From: Gammaproteobacteria bacterium HGW-Gammaproteobacteria-2
GTDB taxonomy: Bacteria > Pseudomonadota > Gammaproteobacteria > Xanthomonadales > Xanthomonadaceae
DNA: 64,000 bases
NCBI GenBank assembly: GCA_002840015.1
Contig: PGZE01000027.1
Span: 1 to 64,000, forward strand
Direction: 5' to 3'
The notes beneath the pieces are model-generated. The model saw only the letters and a program-made list of their open reading frames with translations, was not told the DNA's origin and ran no database searches. The position numbers were made by a program, and so were the translations under genes. Position 1 is the stretch's first letter. Each line of letters starts with the position of its first letter. Below are positions 17,388-27,143 of this stretch, one piece after another.

Positions 17388-18110
17388 ATGAAACAAACGA
17401 TCAAGTTGGGTCTGGTGGTGTCTTTGGTGGCCTGTATGCCGGCAATGGCGCAAGAAGAGAGCGAGAGCGCCTGGAGTGTCAGTGGCAATGTCACCGCGAC
17501 CAGCGACTATGTGTTCCGTGGCATTTCACAGAGCAGTGAGAAGATTGCTTTACAGCCGTCGTTCACAGTGGAGCACGAGAGCGGCTTGTACGGTTACGTG
17601 TGGGCTTCCAATGTTGATTTTGATGAGTTGGGCGATGGCATCAACGTCGAGGTCGATTACAGCCTTGGTTGGGCCGGTGATGTGGCCGATGGCGTGAATC
17701 TCGATCTGTCCGCAGTGCGCTACACCTATCCGGGTTCCAACTCCGGCTTTGGTATCGACTACAACGAATACATCGGCAAGGTAACCCTGTCCGACAACTG
17801 GTTCGCGTTGATCGGTTACACCGACGATTACGTCAATTCCAGCGAAAGCGCGATCTACTACCAGGTCGGTGGTGGTTGGGACATCGGCGAGACCGGCGTG
17901 GCGTTTGGCGCCACTGCGGGTTACTACGACTTGTCCAACTACGCCGGTGCCAGCTACTACGATTTCAAGGCGGGTTTCAGCAAGGATTTCGGGCCGGTCA
18001 ACCTGGATCTGTCGTACTACGATACATCCAGCATGAGCGAAGAGATCGCACCCAGGGACTGGGCCAATGCCCGCGTCGTGCTGACCGCATCGCTGGATTT
18101 CGACTTCTAA
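17388..18110 (+). CDS. TorF-family putative outer membrane porin
   Basis: 240 residues with signal peptide MKQTIKLGLVVSLVACMPAMA and probable cleavage before QEESES. The rest alternates hydrophobic and aromatic residues like a beta-barrel and begins with the family hallmark NVTATSDYVFRGISQS. The C-terminus LTASLDFDF ends in Phe, as needed for barrel assembly. AAAGGGG precedes the ATG. Relatives are often near nitrogen genes; here it lies 98 bp after the polyamine operon, so it may let polyamines or related solutes across the outer membrane (inference). A hairpin follows the gene. Confidence 0.85.
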   Translation: MKQTIKLGLVVSLVACMPAMAQEESESAWSVSGNVTATSDYVFRGISQSSEKIALQPSFTVEHESGLYGYVWASNVDFDELGDGINVEVDYSLGWAGDVADGVNLDLSAVRYTYPGSNSGFGIDYNEYIGKVTLSDNWFALIGYTDDYVNSSESAIYYQVGGGWDIGETGVAFGATAGYYDLSNYAGASYYDFKAGFSKDFGPVNLDLSYYDTSSMSEEIAPRDWANARVVLTASLDFDF

Positions 18111-18119
18111 AACGTAATT

Positions 18120-18148
18120 GCCACGGAGCCGGCAACCGGCTCCGTGGC
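18120..18148. terminator. hairpin between convergent genes
   Basis: A perfect 13-bp stem: GCCACGGAGCCGG at 18120-18132, loop CAA, complement 18136-18148. It lies 10 bp after the porin stop and before the convergent HIT gene, so it could stop transcription from either side. There is no long T-run on the plus strand; the minus side has a short AT-rich tail. Confidence 0.65.
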
Positions 18149-18183
18149 GGACGAGTGTATTCACGGTTTGTCCTGGTTTGCCG

Positions 18184-18591
18184 CTACCGCAATCGCTCGA
18201 TCAACCGTCGCGAACGCTCGCTCAACTGTTCAGGGGTATACGGCCGGGCCTGGGCTCGACCCCACACCGGCGATGGCCATGCCGGATCGCTGGTGTAGCG
18301 GGCAATCACATGCACATGCAACTGCGGCACCATATTGCCCAGCGCTGCCACATTCAGCTTGTCCGGAGCGAACAAATCCTTCAGCGCGTTCTCAGTGTCG
18401 GTGATCTCTTCAATCAAGGTGCGCCGTTGGTTGGCATTGAGGTCGAACAATTCGCAGGCATCGGCAACACGCGGCACCAGTATCAGCCACGGGTAGTTGG
18501 CGTCGTCCATCAGCCGTACGTCGCACAAGCCGCCACTGATCAGAGGATGGCTGTCATTTGCCAGTTGCGGGTCGAGCTGCCAGGCATTCAT
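18184..18591 (-). CDS. HIT-domain (histidine triad) protein
   Basis: 135 residues. The triad motif QLHVHVIAR lies near residue 90, with the preceding NYPWLILVPR and the strand-helix pattern of the HIT fold. Members are nucleotide hydrolases or transferases; the substrate here is unknown. Its ATG overlaps the TGA of the dienelactone hydrolase gene (18588-18591), so the two are translated together. A C-terminal tail with WPSPVWGRAQARPY is typical of the proteobacterial HIT-like subgroup. Confidence 0.87.
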   Translation of the reverse strand: MNAWQLDPQLANDSHPLISGGLCDVRLMDDANYPWLILVPRVADACELFDLNANQRRTLIEEITDTENALKDLFAPDKLNVAALGNMVPQLHVHVIARYTSDPAWPSPVWGRAQARPYTPEQLSERSRRLIERLR

Positions 18592-19247
18592 TTCAGTGTC
18601 CGTTCGAAGAAGGCGAGGGTTCGTGCGAGGGCATCCGCCGCCGCAGTTTCATCGTAGTCGGCGCGCTGATCGCAGTTGAAGCCGTGCCCCGCCGGATAGA
18701 CATGAAACCCGGCTTCCGGGTGATGCTCACGGTGCAGAGCGATATCGTCTGCGCTGATGATCGGATCGTTATCGCCGAACAAAAACAGCATTGGTGCGCT
18801 CAGGCGCTCGTGTAGAAAAGGCACGGTACGGCCACCGTAATAACTCACCGCTGGCAGGTTGAGCCGGGTGTTGGCAAGAAAGGCAATGGTGCCACCCCAG
18901 CAATAGCCAACGACACCCACTTTGCCGATATCAGCCAGCGCACGTTCGGCGGCGCGTACCATCGCGACAGCGCGGTCAATGCCGAGTTGTGTAACCAGAT
19001 CGCGGCCGCGGGCAACCCCTTCCGGCGTGTATTCCAGTTCGATGTTGTGCTCGACAAGGTCGAACAGTGCCGGTGCCAGTGCCACAAATCCGTGCGCCGC
19101 GAAACGATCAACGACCTGGCGAACGTGCGCATTGACGCCAAATATCTCTTGCACTACAACCAAAGCACCTTTTGCCGGAATCGGCGGGTCGGCACGCCAA
19201 CCGCTGATGCGGCCAGCGGCTGTGTCGATCGAAACCGGGTGTCCCAT
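18588..19247 (-). CDS. dienelactone hydrolase family protein
   Basis: 219 residues, alpha/beta hydrolase. Nucleophile Cys in GYCWGG (near residue 115), Asp in FGDNDPII and His in PAGHGFNCD form the Cys-Asp-His triad of dienelactone hydrolases. VVVQEIFGVNAHVR matches the family oxyanion region. The substrate is not identifiable, as many genomes carry paralogues unrelated to chloroaromatic breakdown. It is first in a two-gene unit with the HIT gene. Confidence 0.87.
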   Translation of the reverse strand: MGHPVSIDTAAGRISGWRADPPIPAKGALVVVQEIFGVNAHVRQVVDRFAAHGFVALAPALFDLVEHNIELEYTPEGVARGRDLVTQLGIDRAVAMVRAAERALADIGKVGVVGYCWGGTIAFLANTRLNLPAVSYYGGRTVPFLHERLSAPMLFLFGDNDPIISADDIALHREHHPEAGFHVYPAGHGFNCDQRADYDETAAADALARTLAFFERTLK

Positions 19248-19386
19248 GACCGTACTCCCGCCGTGTTTCTCCGCGTTTCAGTCTACGCCGTTTGCTGCAA
19301 AAACGCGGTTAAAAACGGCGCGGTGTAAGGCCGACAACGCGTTGGCATGTTTGGGGCTTGCAGCGAGCAGGAATCTTCGTGGGCAC

Positions 19387-19818
19387 TCAGCCGGCGATAT
19401 AGTGCTGTAGTTGTTCGATCTGCAATTGCTGGTCTTCGATCACCGCGCGCACCAGATCGCCAATCGACACCATGCCGAGCACGGGGCCATCTTCATCAAC
19501 TACTGGCAAGTGACGTATGCGCATGTCGGTCATCACCTGCATGCAGTGCGTGGTGGTTTTGTCGGGCTCTACGGTGATTACCGGAGCGCTCATGATTTCG
19601 TGTACCAACGTGCTGGCGGAGGTTCGGCCCTTGAGGATCACTTTGCGCGAATAGTCGCGCTCGGACACGATGCCGACCAGCTGGCCGTTGCGGATCACCA
19701 TCAGGGCACCGACGTGGGCTTCGGCCATTCGCTGCACAGCTTGCAGCACCGAGTCGTCTGCGGCAATGGTGAGGATGCGATTAGGCTTGGCTTGCAATAA
19801 CTGGGCGACAGTACGCAT
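19387..19818 (-). CDS. CBS-domain protein (two CBS repeats)
   Basis: 143 residues from the ATG at 19818, which has a good GGAGG site upstream; the longer open frame upstream runs antisense into rimO and is rejected. Two CBS motifs are seen: VGALMVIRNGQLVGIVSERDY at about 36-56 and RHLPVVDEDGPVLGMVSIGDL at about 102-122. Stand-alone CBS pairs bind adenine nucleotides and can act as energy sensors. It is divergent from rimO with about 200 bp between. No partner domain or partner gene is evident. Confidence 0.87.
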   Translation of the reverse strand: MRTVAQLLQAKPNRILTIAADDSVLQAVQRMAEAHVGALMVIRNGQLVGIVSERDYSRKVILKGRTSASTLVHEIMSAPVITVEPDKTTTHCMQVMTDMRIRHLPVVDEDGPVLGMVSIGDLVRAVIEDQQLQIEQLQHYIAG

Positions 19819-20022
19819 GACAACCTCCATCGTTGTACACAACAATGCCAGCATCGCGCCGAAATGCATTTGAAGCAAGCAATGCGGCGCGTTTAATCGA
19901 GGCAGCTTTGATGAGACAACGTAACGGCGCCAGGAAGCCGGCCAAGCGCTTGCCCGCAAGCGCGCTTCCGGCCAGTCGAGCACGTATAATCGCCAGCCCC
20001 GCCCGCAACATCGGTTCATCTC
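19819..20022. promoter_or_regulatory. divergent intergenic region, CBS gene / rimO
   Basis: About 200 bp holding both promoters. A TATAAT box lies at 19985-19990, 33 bp before the rimO ATG, a reasonable -10 position; no good -35 element is seen at 16-18 bp spacing. Nothing else recognised. Confidence 0.3.
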
Positions 20023-21288
20023 ATGGCTGTCAGCAATCCCAAAGTCGGCTTCGTCAGCCTCGGCTGCCCCAAGGCGCTGGTTGATTCCGAGCGCATCCTC
20101 ACCCAATTGCGTGCCGAAGGCTACGACATCGTGCCCAGCTATGATGCGGCTGACGTGGTGGTAGTGAATACCTGCGGTTTCATTGATTCGGCTGTCACCG
20201 AGTCGCTCGATGCGATTGGTGAGGCGTTGGCCGAGAACGGCAAGGTGATCGTTACCGGTTGTCTTGGCAAGCGCCCCGAGCAGATCCGCGCCGTGCATCC
20301 GGATGTGTTGGCGATCAGCGGGCCGCAGGATTATGCCAGCGTGATGGATGCGGTACATGTGGCACTGCCACAACGCCACCACCCGTTCATCGACCTGATG
20401 CCGCGTCGCGACGACGATGTTGGGGTCAAGCTCACGCCAAAACACTACGCCTACCTGAAGATTTCCGAGGGCTGCAATCATCGCTGCAGCTTTTGCATCA
20501 TCCCCAGCATGCGCGGTGATCTGGTGTCGCGGCCGGTTGATGAGGTGCTGCGCGAAGCGGAGAAGTTAGCGCGCAATGGGGTCAAAGAACTGCTGGTGAT
20601 CTCGCAGGACACCAGCGCCTACGGCGTCGATCTCAAGTACGCCGAACGCGAGTGGCGCGGCAAGCCGTATCAAACGCGGATGAAAGCGCTGTGCGAAGGC
20701 CTGGCAGAGCTGGGTATCTGGACCCGACTGCACTACGTTTATCCGTATCCACACGTTGATGCCATCGTGCCGCTGATGGCTGAAGGCAAGCTGTTGCCGT
20801 ATCTGGATATTCCTTTCCAGCACGCCAGCCCGCGCATCCTCAAACTGATGAAGCGCCCCGGCGCCGTCGACAAGACCCTGGAACGGATCGTGCGCTGGCG
20901 CACGATGTGCCCGGATATCACCATCCGCAGCACCTTCATCGTCGGTTTCCCCGGCGAGACCGATGCCGAGTTCGAGCAATTGCTGGATTTCATCGATCAG
21001 GCCGAACTCGATCGCGTCGGTGCTTTTGCCTATTCGCCGGTTGAAGGTGCAGCCGCCAATGCGCTACCCGACCCGGTACCGGAGGAGGTCAAGCGTGATC
21101 GCCTGGCGCGGTTCATGGCCCTGCAAGCCGAGATCAGCGAGGAAAAGCTGGCGCGCAAGGTGGGCACCATGCAGCGCGTTCTGGTAGACCTGATCGACGG
21201 CGAGCTGGCGATTGCCCGTTCCATGGCCGATGCGCCGCCGATGTGCGCATCATGGGCAGCGATGAGCACGATCTGTATGCGCTGGTGA
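20023..21288 (+). CDS. rimO: ribosomal protein S12 methylthiotransferase RimO, C-terminus shifted
   Basis: A radical-SAM methylthiotransferase that modifies Asp88 of ribosomal protein S12. The N-terminal cluster Cys residues are C15 (SLGCPK), C51 and C80; the SAM cluster is CNHRCSFC at 151-158. All are intact. The TRAM domain is broken: after IARSMADAP the frame gives an unrelated tail and stops at 21288. The expected end ([20 protein letters not shown]) is found in another frame, ending at 21305. About 25 residues of TRAM sequence are missing at about 21236, where GCCGATG occurs twice 11 bp apart (21226, 21237). Confidence 0.9.
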   Translation: MAVSNPKVGFVSLGCPKALVDSERILTQLRAEGYDIVPSYDAADVVVVNTCGFIDSAVTESLDAIGEALAENGKVIVTGCLGKRPEQIRAVHPDVLAISGPQDYASVMDAVHVALPQRHHPFIDLMPRRDDDVGVKLTPKHYAYLKISEGCNHRCSFCIIPSMRGDLVSRPVDEVLREAEKLARNGVKELLVISQDTSAYGVDLKYAEREWRGKPYQTRMKALCEGLAELGIWTRLHYVYPYPHVDAIVPLMAEGKLLPYLDIPFQHASPRILKLMKRPGAVDKTLERIVRWRTMCPDITIRSTFIVGFPGETDAEFEQLLDFIDQAELDRVGAFAYSPVEGAAANALPDPVPEEVKRDRLARFMALQAEISEEKLARKVGTMQRVLVDLIDGELAIARSMADAPPMCASWAAMSTICMRW

Positions 21289-21309
21289 ACGACGAGGTGG
21301 ATTGAGCCG

Positions 21310-21329
21310 CATTACGCGCCGGCGTAATG
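21310..21329 (+). terminator. hairpin after rimO
   Basis: CATTACGC (21310-21317), loop GCCG, GCGTAATG (21322-21329), followed by TTTAG. An 8-bp stem just after the expected rimO stop at 21305. It lies between rimO and the convergent pyrC and may serve both. Confidence 0.55.
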
Positions 21330-21400
21330 TTTAGCAATGTTGAACTTGGCGATACTTTGAGAGTTGCGCTGCTCACAGCAGAGCATCGGTATGCGGCGGG

Positions 21401-22438
21401 TCAGGCGTCAATCACGCCTTCGAACAGCCAGCCCAGGGTCTGTCCGGCATGGAACGGCACCAGCTCGCCGATCCGTTCGGGTACCGGTTGCGGCGTACGC
21501 CGCAGGCGCACCTTGCGCGGATTCAGCTGCAGGCCGTAAAAGCGCGGGCCGAACTCGGAAGCAAAGCCTTCAAGCCTTGGCAGCGCCGATTCTTGCTCAA
21601 ACACCGTTGCGTAGCTTTCCAGTGCCATCGGCGCGTTGAAAATGCCGGCGCAGCCGCAGGCACTTTCCTTGGCATCACGGGCATGCGGTGCGCTGTCGGT
21701 GCCGAGGAAAAACTTCGGGTTGCCGGAGGTGGCAGCACGGCGCAGGCTTAGCCGATGCCGTTCGCGCTTGAGCACCGGCAGGCAATACAGGTGTGGGCGG
21801 ATACCGCCGGCAAACAGCGCATTGCGACTGATGACCAGATGGTGCGGGGTGATGGTGGCGGCGACATTGGCCGCAGCGGCGCTGACAAATTGCACGGCGT
21901 CATCGGTGGTGATGTGTTCCAGCACCACCTTGAGTGCGGGAAAGTCGCTTAGCAGCGGGCTCAATACGCGCTCGATGAACACTGCCTCACGATCAAAAAT
22001 ATCGATATCGGCGTCGGTGACCTCGCCGTGGATCAACAACGGCATGCCGAGCGTCTGCATCCGTTCCAGCACCCGATGAATCTTGGCGATCGCGGTGACG
22101 CCACGTTCGGAATGGGTGGTGGCATTGGCCGGATACAGCTTGCAGGCAGTGAACACGCCTTGTTCGAAGCCGCGCGCGATTTCATCGGCAGCGATGTCGT
22201 CGGTGAGGTAGGCGGTCATCAGCGGGGTGAATGCGGTGGTCCCGGCTGCGGCCTGAATGCGCTGGCGATAGGCTTGTGCGGCCGCGATGGTGGTGATTGG
22301 CGGGCGCAGATTGGGCATCACGATGGCGCGGGCGAACTGGCGCGCGCTGTGGCCGACCACGGCGCGCAGCATGTCATCGTCGCGCAGGTGGGTGTGCCAG
22401 TCGTCCGGCTGGCGCAGGATGAGGGTGTCGGGTGGCAT
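21401..22438 (-). CDS. pyrC: dihydroorotase (class II, PyrC type)
   Basis: 345 residues from the ATG at 22438, the normal length; upstream open frame is antisense to accA. Metal ligands DDWHTHLRD near the start, carbamylated-Lys region [13 protein letters not shown], and LIHGEV and VLEHITT His ligands are present, plus the FLGTDSAPH Asp site. It closes carbamoyl-aspartate to dihydroorotate in pyrimidine synthesis. Its ATG overlaps the accA stop (ATGA), so it is translationally coupled to accA, a link of pyrimidine and fatty acid supply in one message. Confidence 0.93.
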   Translation of the reverse strand: MPPDTLILRQPDDWHTHLRDDDMLRAVVGHSARQFARAIVMPNLRPPITTIAAAQAYRQRIQAAAGTTAFTPLMTAYLTDDIAADEIARGFEQGVFTACKLYPANATTHSERGVTAIAKIHRVLERMQTLGMPLLIHGEVTDADIDIFDREAVFIERVLSPLLSDFPALKVVLEHITTDDAVQFVSAAAANVAATITPHHLVISRNALFAGGIRPHLYCLPVLKRERHRLSLRRAATSGNPKFFLGTDSAPHARDAKESACGCAGIFNAPMALESYATVFEQESALPRLEGFASEFGPRFYGLQLNPRKVRLRRTPQPVPERIGELVPFHAGQTLGWLFEGVIDA

Positions 22439-23397
22439 CAGAGTGTGGCGTAGGCGCCGTAACCGCGCAGGCGCTGGTAGCGTCGTTGCAGCCGGGTGTC
22501 GGGGTCGAGCGCTTCCAGCGCGGCGAGCTCGTTGAGCAATACCGCCTTGAGCCGGATCGCCATCGATTTGGGATTGCGGTGGGCGCCGCCGATCGGCTCG
22601 CGGATTACCTTGTCGATCAGGCCGTGGCCGAACAGCCGACGCGCAGTCAGGCCCAGCGCATCGGCGGCATCCTTGGCCTTTTCCGCCGACTTCCACAAAA
22701 TCGAGGCGCAGCCCTCCGGCGAGATCACCGAATAAGTGCTGTATTCGAGCATCAGGGTGCGATCGCCCACACCGATGGCTAGCGCACCGCCGGAGCCGCC
22801 TTCGCCGATTACGGTGCAGATTACCGGCACCTTGAGCTCGGCCATTTCGATCAGGTTGCGGGCGATGGACTCACTCTGGCCGCGTTCCTCGGCGCCAACG
22901 CCAGGGTAGGCGCCGGGGGTGTCGATAAAGGTGAAGATCGGCAGTCGGAAGCGTTCGGCCATCTTCATCAGCCGCAACGCCTTGCGATAGCCTTCCGGGC
23001 GCGGCATGCCGAAATTGCGGCGAATCTTGCTTTTGGTGTCGCGGCCTTTCTGATGGCCGATCACCATCACCGAACGGCCGTGGATGCGGGCCAGACCGCC
23101 AACAATGGCCGCGTCGTCAGCATAGGCGCGATCACCGGCCAGCTCGTGAAACTCCTCGCACATCAGGCCGAGGTAATCCAGGGTGTAGGGCCGCGCCGGG
23201 TGACGCGCCAGTTGCGCGATCTGCCAGGCACTGAGGTTGCGGAAGATTTCGGCCGACCGGATGCGTAGCTTGTTGCGCAGGCCGCGCACTTCGGCTTCCA
23301 CGTCCAGCGCCGGGCCATGGCTGGCATGACGCAGATCCTGGATCTTGGCTTCCAGTTCGGCGATAGGTTTTTCAAAGTCGAGATAGGTTGCGTTCAT
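22438..23397 (-). CDS. accA: acetyl-CoA carboxylase carboxyltransferase subunit alpha
   Basis: 319 residues, full length. [19 protein letters not shown] is the standard AccA start; [37 protein letters not shown] and [15 protein letters not shown] are diagnostic. With AccD it transfers the carboxyl group from biotin to acetyl-CoA, giving malonyl-CoA. It lies downstream of dnaE, an order common in gammaproteobacteria, with a 145-bp gap that contains a repeat copy. Confidence 0.95.
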   Translation of the reverse strand: MNATYLDFEKPIAELEAKIQDLRHASHGPALDVEAEVRGLRNKLRIRSAEIFRNLSAWQIAQLARHPARPYTLDYLGLMCEEFHELAGDRAYADDAAIVGGLARIHGRSVMVIGHQKGRDTKSKIRRNFGMPRPEGYRKALRLMKMAERFRLPIFTFIDTPGAYPGVGAEERGQSESIARNLIEMAELKVPVICTVIGEGGSGGALAIGVGDRTLMLEYSTYSVISPEGCASILWKSAEKAKDAADALGLTARRLFGHGLIDKVIREPIGGAHRNPKSMAIRLKAVLLNELAALEALDPDTRLQRRYQRLRGYGAYATL

Positions 23398-23464
23398 GCG
23401 CGGGCGATTTCCAGGCGACGTGCAAGTATAGCGTCACATAACCGCAACGAACCCCATTGCGACA

Positions 23465-23487
23465 GTCGCCCACAGGGTGGGCTCCCA
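23465..23487. repeat. REP-like motif copy between dnaE and accA
   Basis: GTCGCCCACAGGGTG at 23465-23479, followed by GGCTCCCA. The same 15 bases recur at 29934-29948 and inverted at 30100-30114. Located in the 145-bp dnaE-accA gap; a small repetitive extragenic element is the likely explanation. Confidence 0.6.
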
Positions 23488-23542
23488 CCAAGGCACCGGC
23501 CAACCGGCAGCGCCACCGCCATCAAGCGTATCGCAATCGTGC

Positions 23543-26500
23543 TCAGTGCTGCCACGGCCTTGGCAGGTGCAGGCTGACCTCGCTGATTGCCGGCAGGGCG
23601 CGCAACTGATCGATCAGCTCGGGCTCGCAGCGTACGCTGTGTGCGCCGTTGATTTCGATCACACCGCAGCCGGCGGTGGTGGTGACCAGAAGACGCAGCG
23701 GGGTCGTACCAGGCCGGTGGGGGTTTAGTGTTGTTTCCAGTTGTTCCAGGGTTGCACTGTCGCGCAGGTCGATGCGCAGGTCCAGCCGTTGACCACCTGC
23801 ACACAACTCGCGGTAATCCCAGCAGCGTTTGGCGCGCAGGCTGAAGCCGCCGGAAAAATCGTCGTCGCTCAGACTGCCCTCGATCACCAGCACCCGGTCG
23901 CGGCTGAGCATGGCACCGTATTCGATGAATGCATCGCGAAAGAACAGGCATTCCAGTTGACCCTTGCCGTCCTCGATCTGCACAAATGCCATGGTTTCAC
24001 CGCGTTTGCGGATGGCGGTGACCATGCCGGCGATCACCACCTGGGCTTCGCCGCGGCGATCACGCTTCTGTGACAGCACCCGCTCCAGTTCGCCCAGATC
24101 AAAGCCGGTCAGGGCATTGAGCTCGCTGCGCCACGGATCGAGCGGATGGCCGCTGAGGTAGTGGCCCAGTGTTTCGCGCTCGCCGGCCAGCTTCTGCGCC
24201 AACGGCCAGTCCTCGCAGTGCGCCAGCTCGATGCTCAGCGCCGGTTCCGGGCCGCCACCGAACAGCGACACCTGGCCGGCAGCGCGTTCGCGCGCGGCCT
24301 GCTCGGTGGCACGTAGCACATCCGGCAACTGCGCCAGCAACGAAGGCCGGTTGCTGCCGAGGCTGTCGAGGGCGCCGGCGTGGATCAGTGCTTCAAGCAC
24401 CCGCCGATTGAGCCGATTGCCATCAACCCGGCCGAGAAAGTCCGGCAGGTCGCGGAACGCGGCGCCGGATGCTCGGGCATCGACGATGGCGATACAGGCG
24501 CCGTGCCCCACGCCCTTGATTGCACCCAGGCCATAGCGGATCGCCTTGGCATCGGTCGCGGCGAAGGCATAGCCCGAGCTGTTGACATCGGGCGGCGCGA
24601 TGGCAAGCCCAAGTGCACGAGCCTCGTTGAGAAAGTTCACCACCTTGTCGGTGTTGTCCATGTCCGAGGACAGGGTGGCGGCCATGAACTGCGCCGGGTA
24701 ATGCACCTTCAGCCAGGCAGTTTGATAGGCCACCAAGGCATAGGCGGCCGAGTGCGATTTGTTGAAGCCGTACTCGGCGAACTTCTCCATCAAATCGAAG
24801 ATGCCACTGGCAACCCGTGGATCAACATTGCGCGCAGACGCGCCGGCCTCGAACTTGGCACGCTCCTTGGCCATTTCCTCGGGCTTTTTCTTGCCCATCG
24901 CGCGGCGCAGCAGGTCGGCGCCACCCAGCGAATAGCCGGCCAGCACCTGCGCAATCTGCATCACCTGTTCCTGGTACACGATCACGCCGTAGGTGGGCGC
25001 CAGTACCGGCTTGAGCAGATCGTGGGCGTAAGTAACCTCCGCTTCGCCGTGCTTGCGCGCGGTCCAGTCCTTGTCCATTCCCGAGCCCAGCGGGCCGGGG
25101 CGGAACAACGCGGCCAGCGCAATGATGTCCTCGAAGCGGTCCGGGCGCGCGCGCTTGAGCAGTTCGCGCATGCCGCGCGATTCAAACTGGAACACCGCCA
25201 CCGTGTCGCCACGCGAAAATAACGCGTACGTTGCTGGATCATCCAGTGGCAACGCGGTCAGATCGAACTCGGCCTCGCCGTTGCGCTGGCGTTCGGCATT
25301 GATCGCCTTCACCGCCCAATCCAGGATCGTCAGCGTGCGCAAGCCAAGGAAGTCGAACTTGACCAGGCCGGCGGCTTCGACGTCGTCCTTGTCGAACTGG
25401 GTGACCGGGCTGGTGCCGCCCTGTTCGCAGAACAGCGGGCAGAAATCGGTGAGCGGGCTGGGTGCAATCACCACGCCGCCGGCGTGCTTGCCGGCATTGC
25501 GGGTGAGGTCTTCGAGCTTGCGCGCCAGGTCGATCAGATCGCGCACATCGTCTTCGGATTGATAGCGCGCGATCAGTTCGGCGGAGGCGAGGTTGTTGTC
25601 CTTGCGCGCCGCCTCGCTTTCGCCGAGCGCGTCGTCGAGGCTGATGCCCAGGGTCAGCGGAATCAACTTGGCAATCGAATCGACGAAGCCGTACGGGTGG
25701 CCGAGAATGCGACCGGTATCGCGTACCACCGCCTTGGCCGCCATGGTGCCGTAGGTGATGATCTGGCTGACCCGGTCGCGGCCGTATTTTTGCGCGACGT
25801 AATCGATCACCTCGTCGCGCCGATCCATGCAGAAATCGATGTCGAAGTCGGGCATCGACACGCGTTCGGGATTCAGGAAGCGCTCGAACAGCAGGTCGTA
25901 GGGCAGCGGGTCCAGATCGGTGATGCCCAGCGCCCAGGCCACCAGCGAGCCGGCGCCGGAGCCGCGCCCGGGGCCGACCGGGATATCGTGTTGCTTGGCC
26001 CAGTTGATGAAGTCGGCCACGATCAGGAAGTAGCCGGGGAAGCCCATCGTGATGATGACGTCCAGCTCGATGGCGAGACGTTGCTGATAGCTTTCCGTGG
26101 TGTGCCCGGCGGCCACGGGACTTTTCTTGAGCCGTTCGGCCAATCCCTGCTCGGACTGCGCGCGCAACCAGCTCTCTACCGTGTGCCCGTCCGGCACCGG
26201 AAAGTCGGGCAGGTAGTAAGTGCCCAGTTGCAGTTCGAGATTGCAGCGCTGCGCCAGCTCGACCGTGTTTTCCAGGTATTGCTCGGGGCTGTAATCACGC
26301 GGGCGCTTGGGATCGTCGAGCACGCGGCCGCTGGCAATGCAGACCCGCGCCTCGTGCGCTTCGAAGTCGTCGGGCAGCAGGAATCGCACATCGTTGGATG
26401 CCAGCAACGGCAAATCCATTCGATCTGCCAGTTCCACCGCTGCCATGTTGAAGGCCTGCTCGCCATCGCGACCGGTGCGGGTGAGTTCCAGATACAAGGC

Positions 26501-26980
26501 ATCGGGGAACAGTTCGCGCCAATCGTGCAAAATCCGTGCGGCGGTATCGTTGCGACCACCCGCGAGATGCTGACCGAGCAGGCTTTGCCGCCCGGCGATA
26601 ACCACCAGTCCGCTGCGTTCGTCGTATAACCAGGCGGGCTTGACGCAGACCAGATCGCCGCGATGGCCTTCCTGATAGGCACGCGACAGCAAACGCGACA
26701 AGCCCAGATAGCCATCGCGGTTGCGGCACAGCAAGCTCAGGCGTGAGGGCGGTTGGCCCTCATCGGCCAGCCAGATGTCGGCGCCGGCGATCGGCTTCAA
26801 ACCTTCTGCCTCGGCCGCCTTGTAGAACTTCACCAGCGCAAACAGGTTGCTCTGGTCGGTGATTGCCACCGCCGGCAAGCCCAACTGTGCACAGCGCTTC
26901 ACCATCGGCTTGATGCGGATGGTTGAATCGGTCAGCGAAAACTCGCTGTGCAGATGCAGGTGGACAAATCGCGGTGTCAT
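23543..26980 (-). CDS. dnaE: DNA polymerase III subunit alpha
   Basis: 1145 residues, close to the 1160 of E. coli. PHP domain at the N-terminus (HLHLHSEFSLTD), polymerase active-site PDFDIDFCMDRRDEV near residue 377, PVGPGRGSGAGSLVAW, the helix-hairpin-helix region (IKGVGHGACIAIV), and an OB-fold near 990 (VVIAGMVTAIRKRG). It is the replicative chain-elongating polymerase. No frame break was found over the whole length. It is followed by accA. Confidence 0.96.
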   Translation of the reverse strand: MTPRFVHLHLHSEFSLTDSTIRIKPMVKRCAQLGLPAVAITDQSNLFALVKFYKAAEAEGLKPIAGADIWLADEGQPPSRLSLLCRNRDGYLGLSRLLSRAYQEGHRGDLVCVKPAWLYDERSGLVVIAGRQSLLGQHLAGGRNDTAARILHDWRELFPDALYLELTRTGRDGEQAFNMAAVELADRMDLPLLASNDVRFLLPDDFEAHEARVCIASGRVLDDPKRPRDYSPEQYLENTVELAQRCNLELQLGTYYLPDFPVPDGHTVESWLRAQSEQGLAERLKKSPVAAGHTTESYQQRLAIELDVIITMGFPGYFLIVADFINWAKQHDIPVGPGRGSGAGSLVAWALGITDLDPLPYDLLFERFLNPERVSMPDFDIDFCMDRRDEVIDYVAQKYGRDRVSQIITYGTMAAKAVVRDTGRILGHPYGFVDSIAKLIPLTLGISLDDALGESEAARKDNNLASAELIARYQSEDDVRDLIDLARKLEDLTRNAGKHAGGVVIAPSPLTDFCPLFCEQGGTSPVTQFDKDDVEAAGLVKFDFLGLRTLTILDWAVKAINAERQRNGEAEFDLTALPLDDPATYALFSRGDTVAVFQFESRGMRELLKRARPDRFEDIIALAALFRPGPLGSGMDKDWTARKHGEAEVTYAHDLLKPVLAPTYGVIVYQEQVMQIAQVLAGYSLGGADLLRRAMGKKKPEEMAKERAKFEAGASARNVDPRVASGIFDLMEKFAEYGFNKSHSAAYALVAYQTAWLKVHYPAQFMAATLSSDMDNTDKVVNFLNEARALGLAIAPPDVNSSGYAFAATDAKAIRYGLGAIKGVGHGACIAIVDARASGAAFRDLPDFLGRVDGNRLNRRVLEALIHAGALDSLGSNRPSLLAQLPDVLRATEQAARERAAGQVSLFGGGPEPALSIELAHCEDWPLAQKLAGERETLGHYLSGHPLDPWRSELNALTGFDLGELERVLSQKRDRRGEAQVVIAGMVTAIRKRGETMAFVQIEDGKGQLECLFFRDAFIEYGAMLSRDRVLVIEGSLSDDDFSGGFSLRAKRCWDYRELCAGGQRLDLRIDLRDSATLEQLETTLNPHRPGTTPLRLLVTTTAGCGVIEINGAHSVRCEPELIDQLRALPAISEVSLHLPRPWQH

Positions 26981-27143
26981 GGGCGTCGGCGTGGCACGGT
27001 CTTGGCCCGGTCAGGTTAAGTGGTGGCAGGGGGCGCTACGGGGGAGCCCTACGATACCCGTTTCAACTGCGGGCAAAAGGCATGATGCAGGGTAAGCGGG
27101 CCAAGCGGTCATCACAAGCCTTGACGGCAATCACTTGTGGCGC

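Noticed and set aside
19819-20481. Longer N-terminus of the CBS protein
   Set aside because: It is antisense to rimO; the ATG at 19818 has a strong ribosome site.
25484-26629. 381-codon frame opposite dnaE
   Set aside because: Shadow of a highly conserved gene; no start signal or family match.
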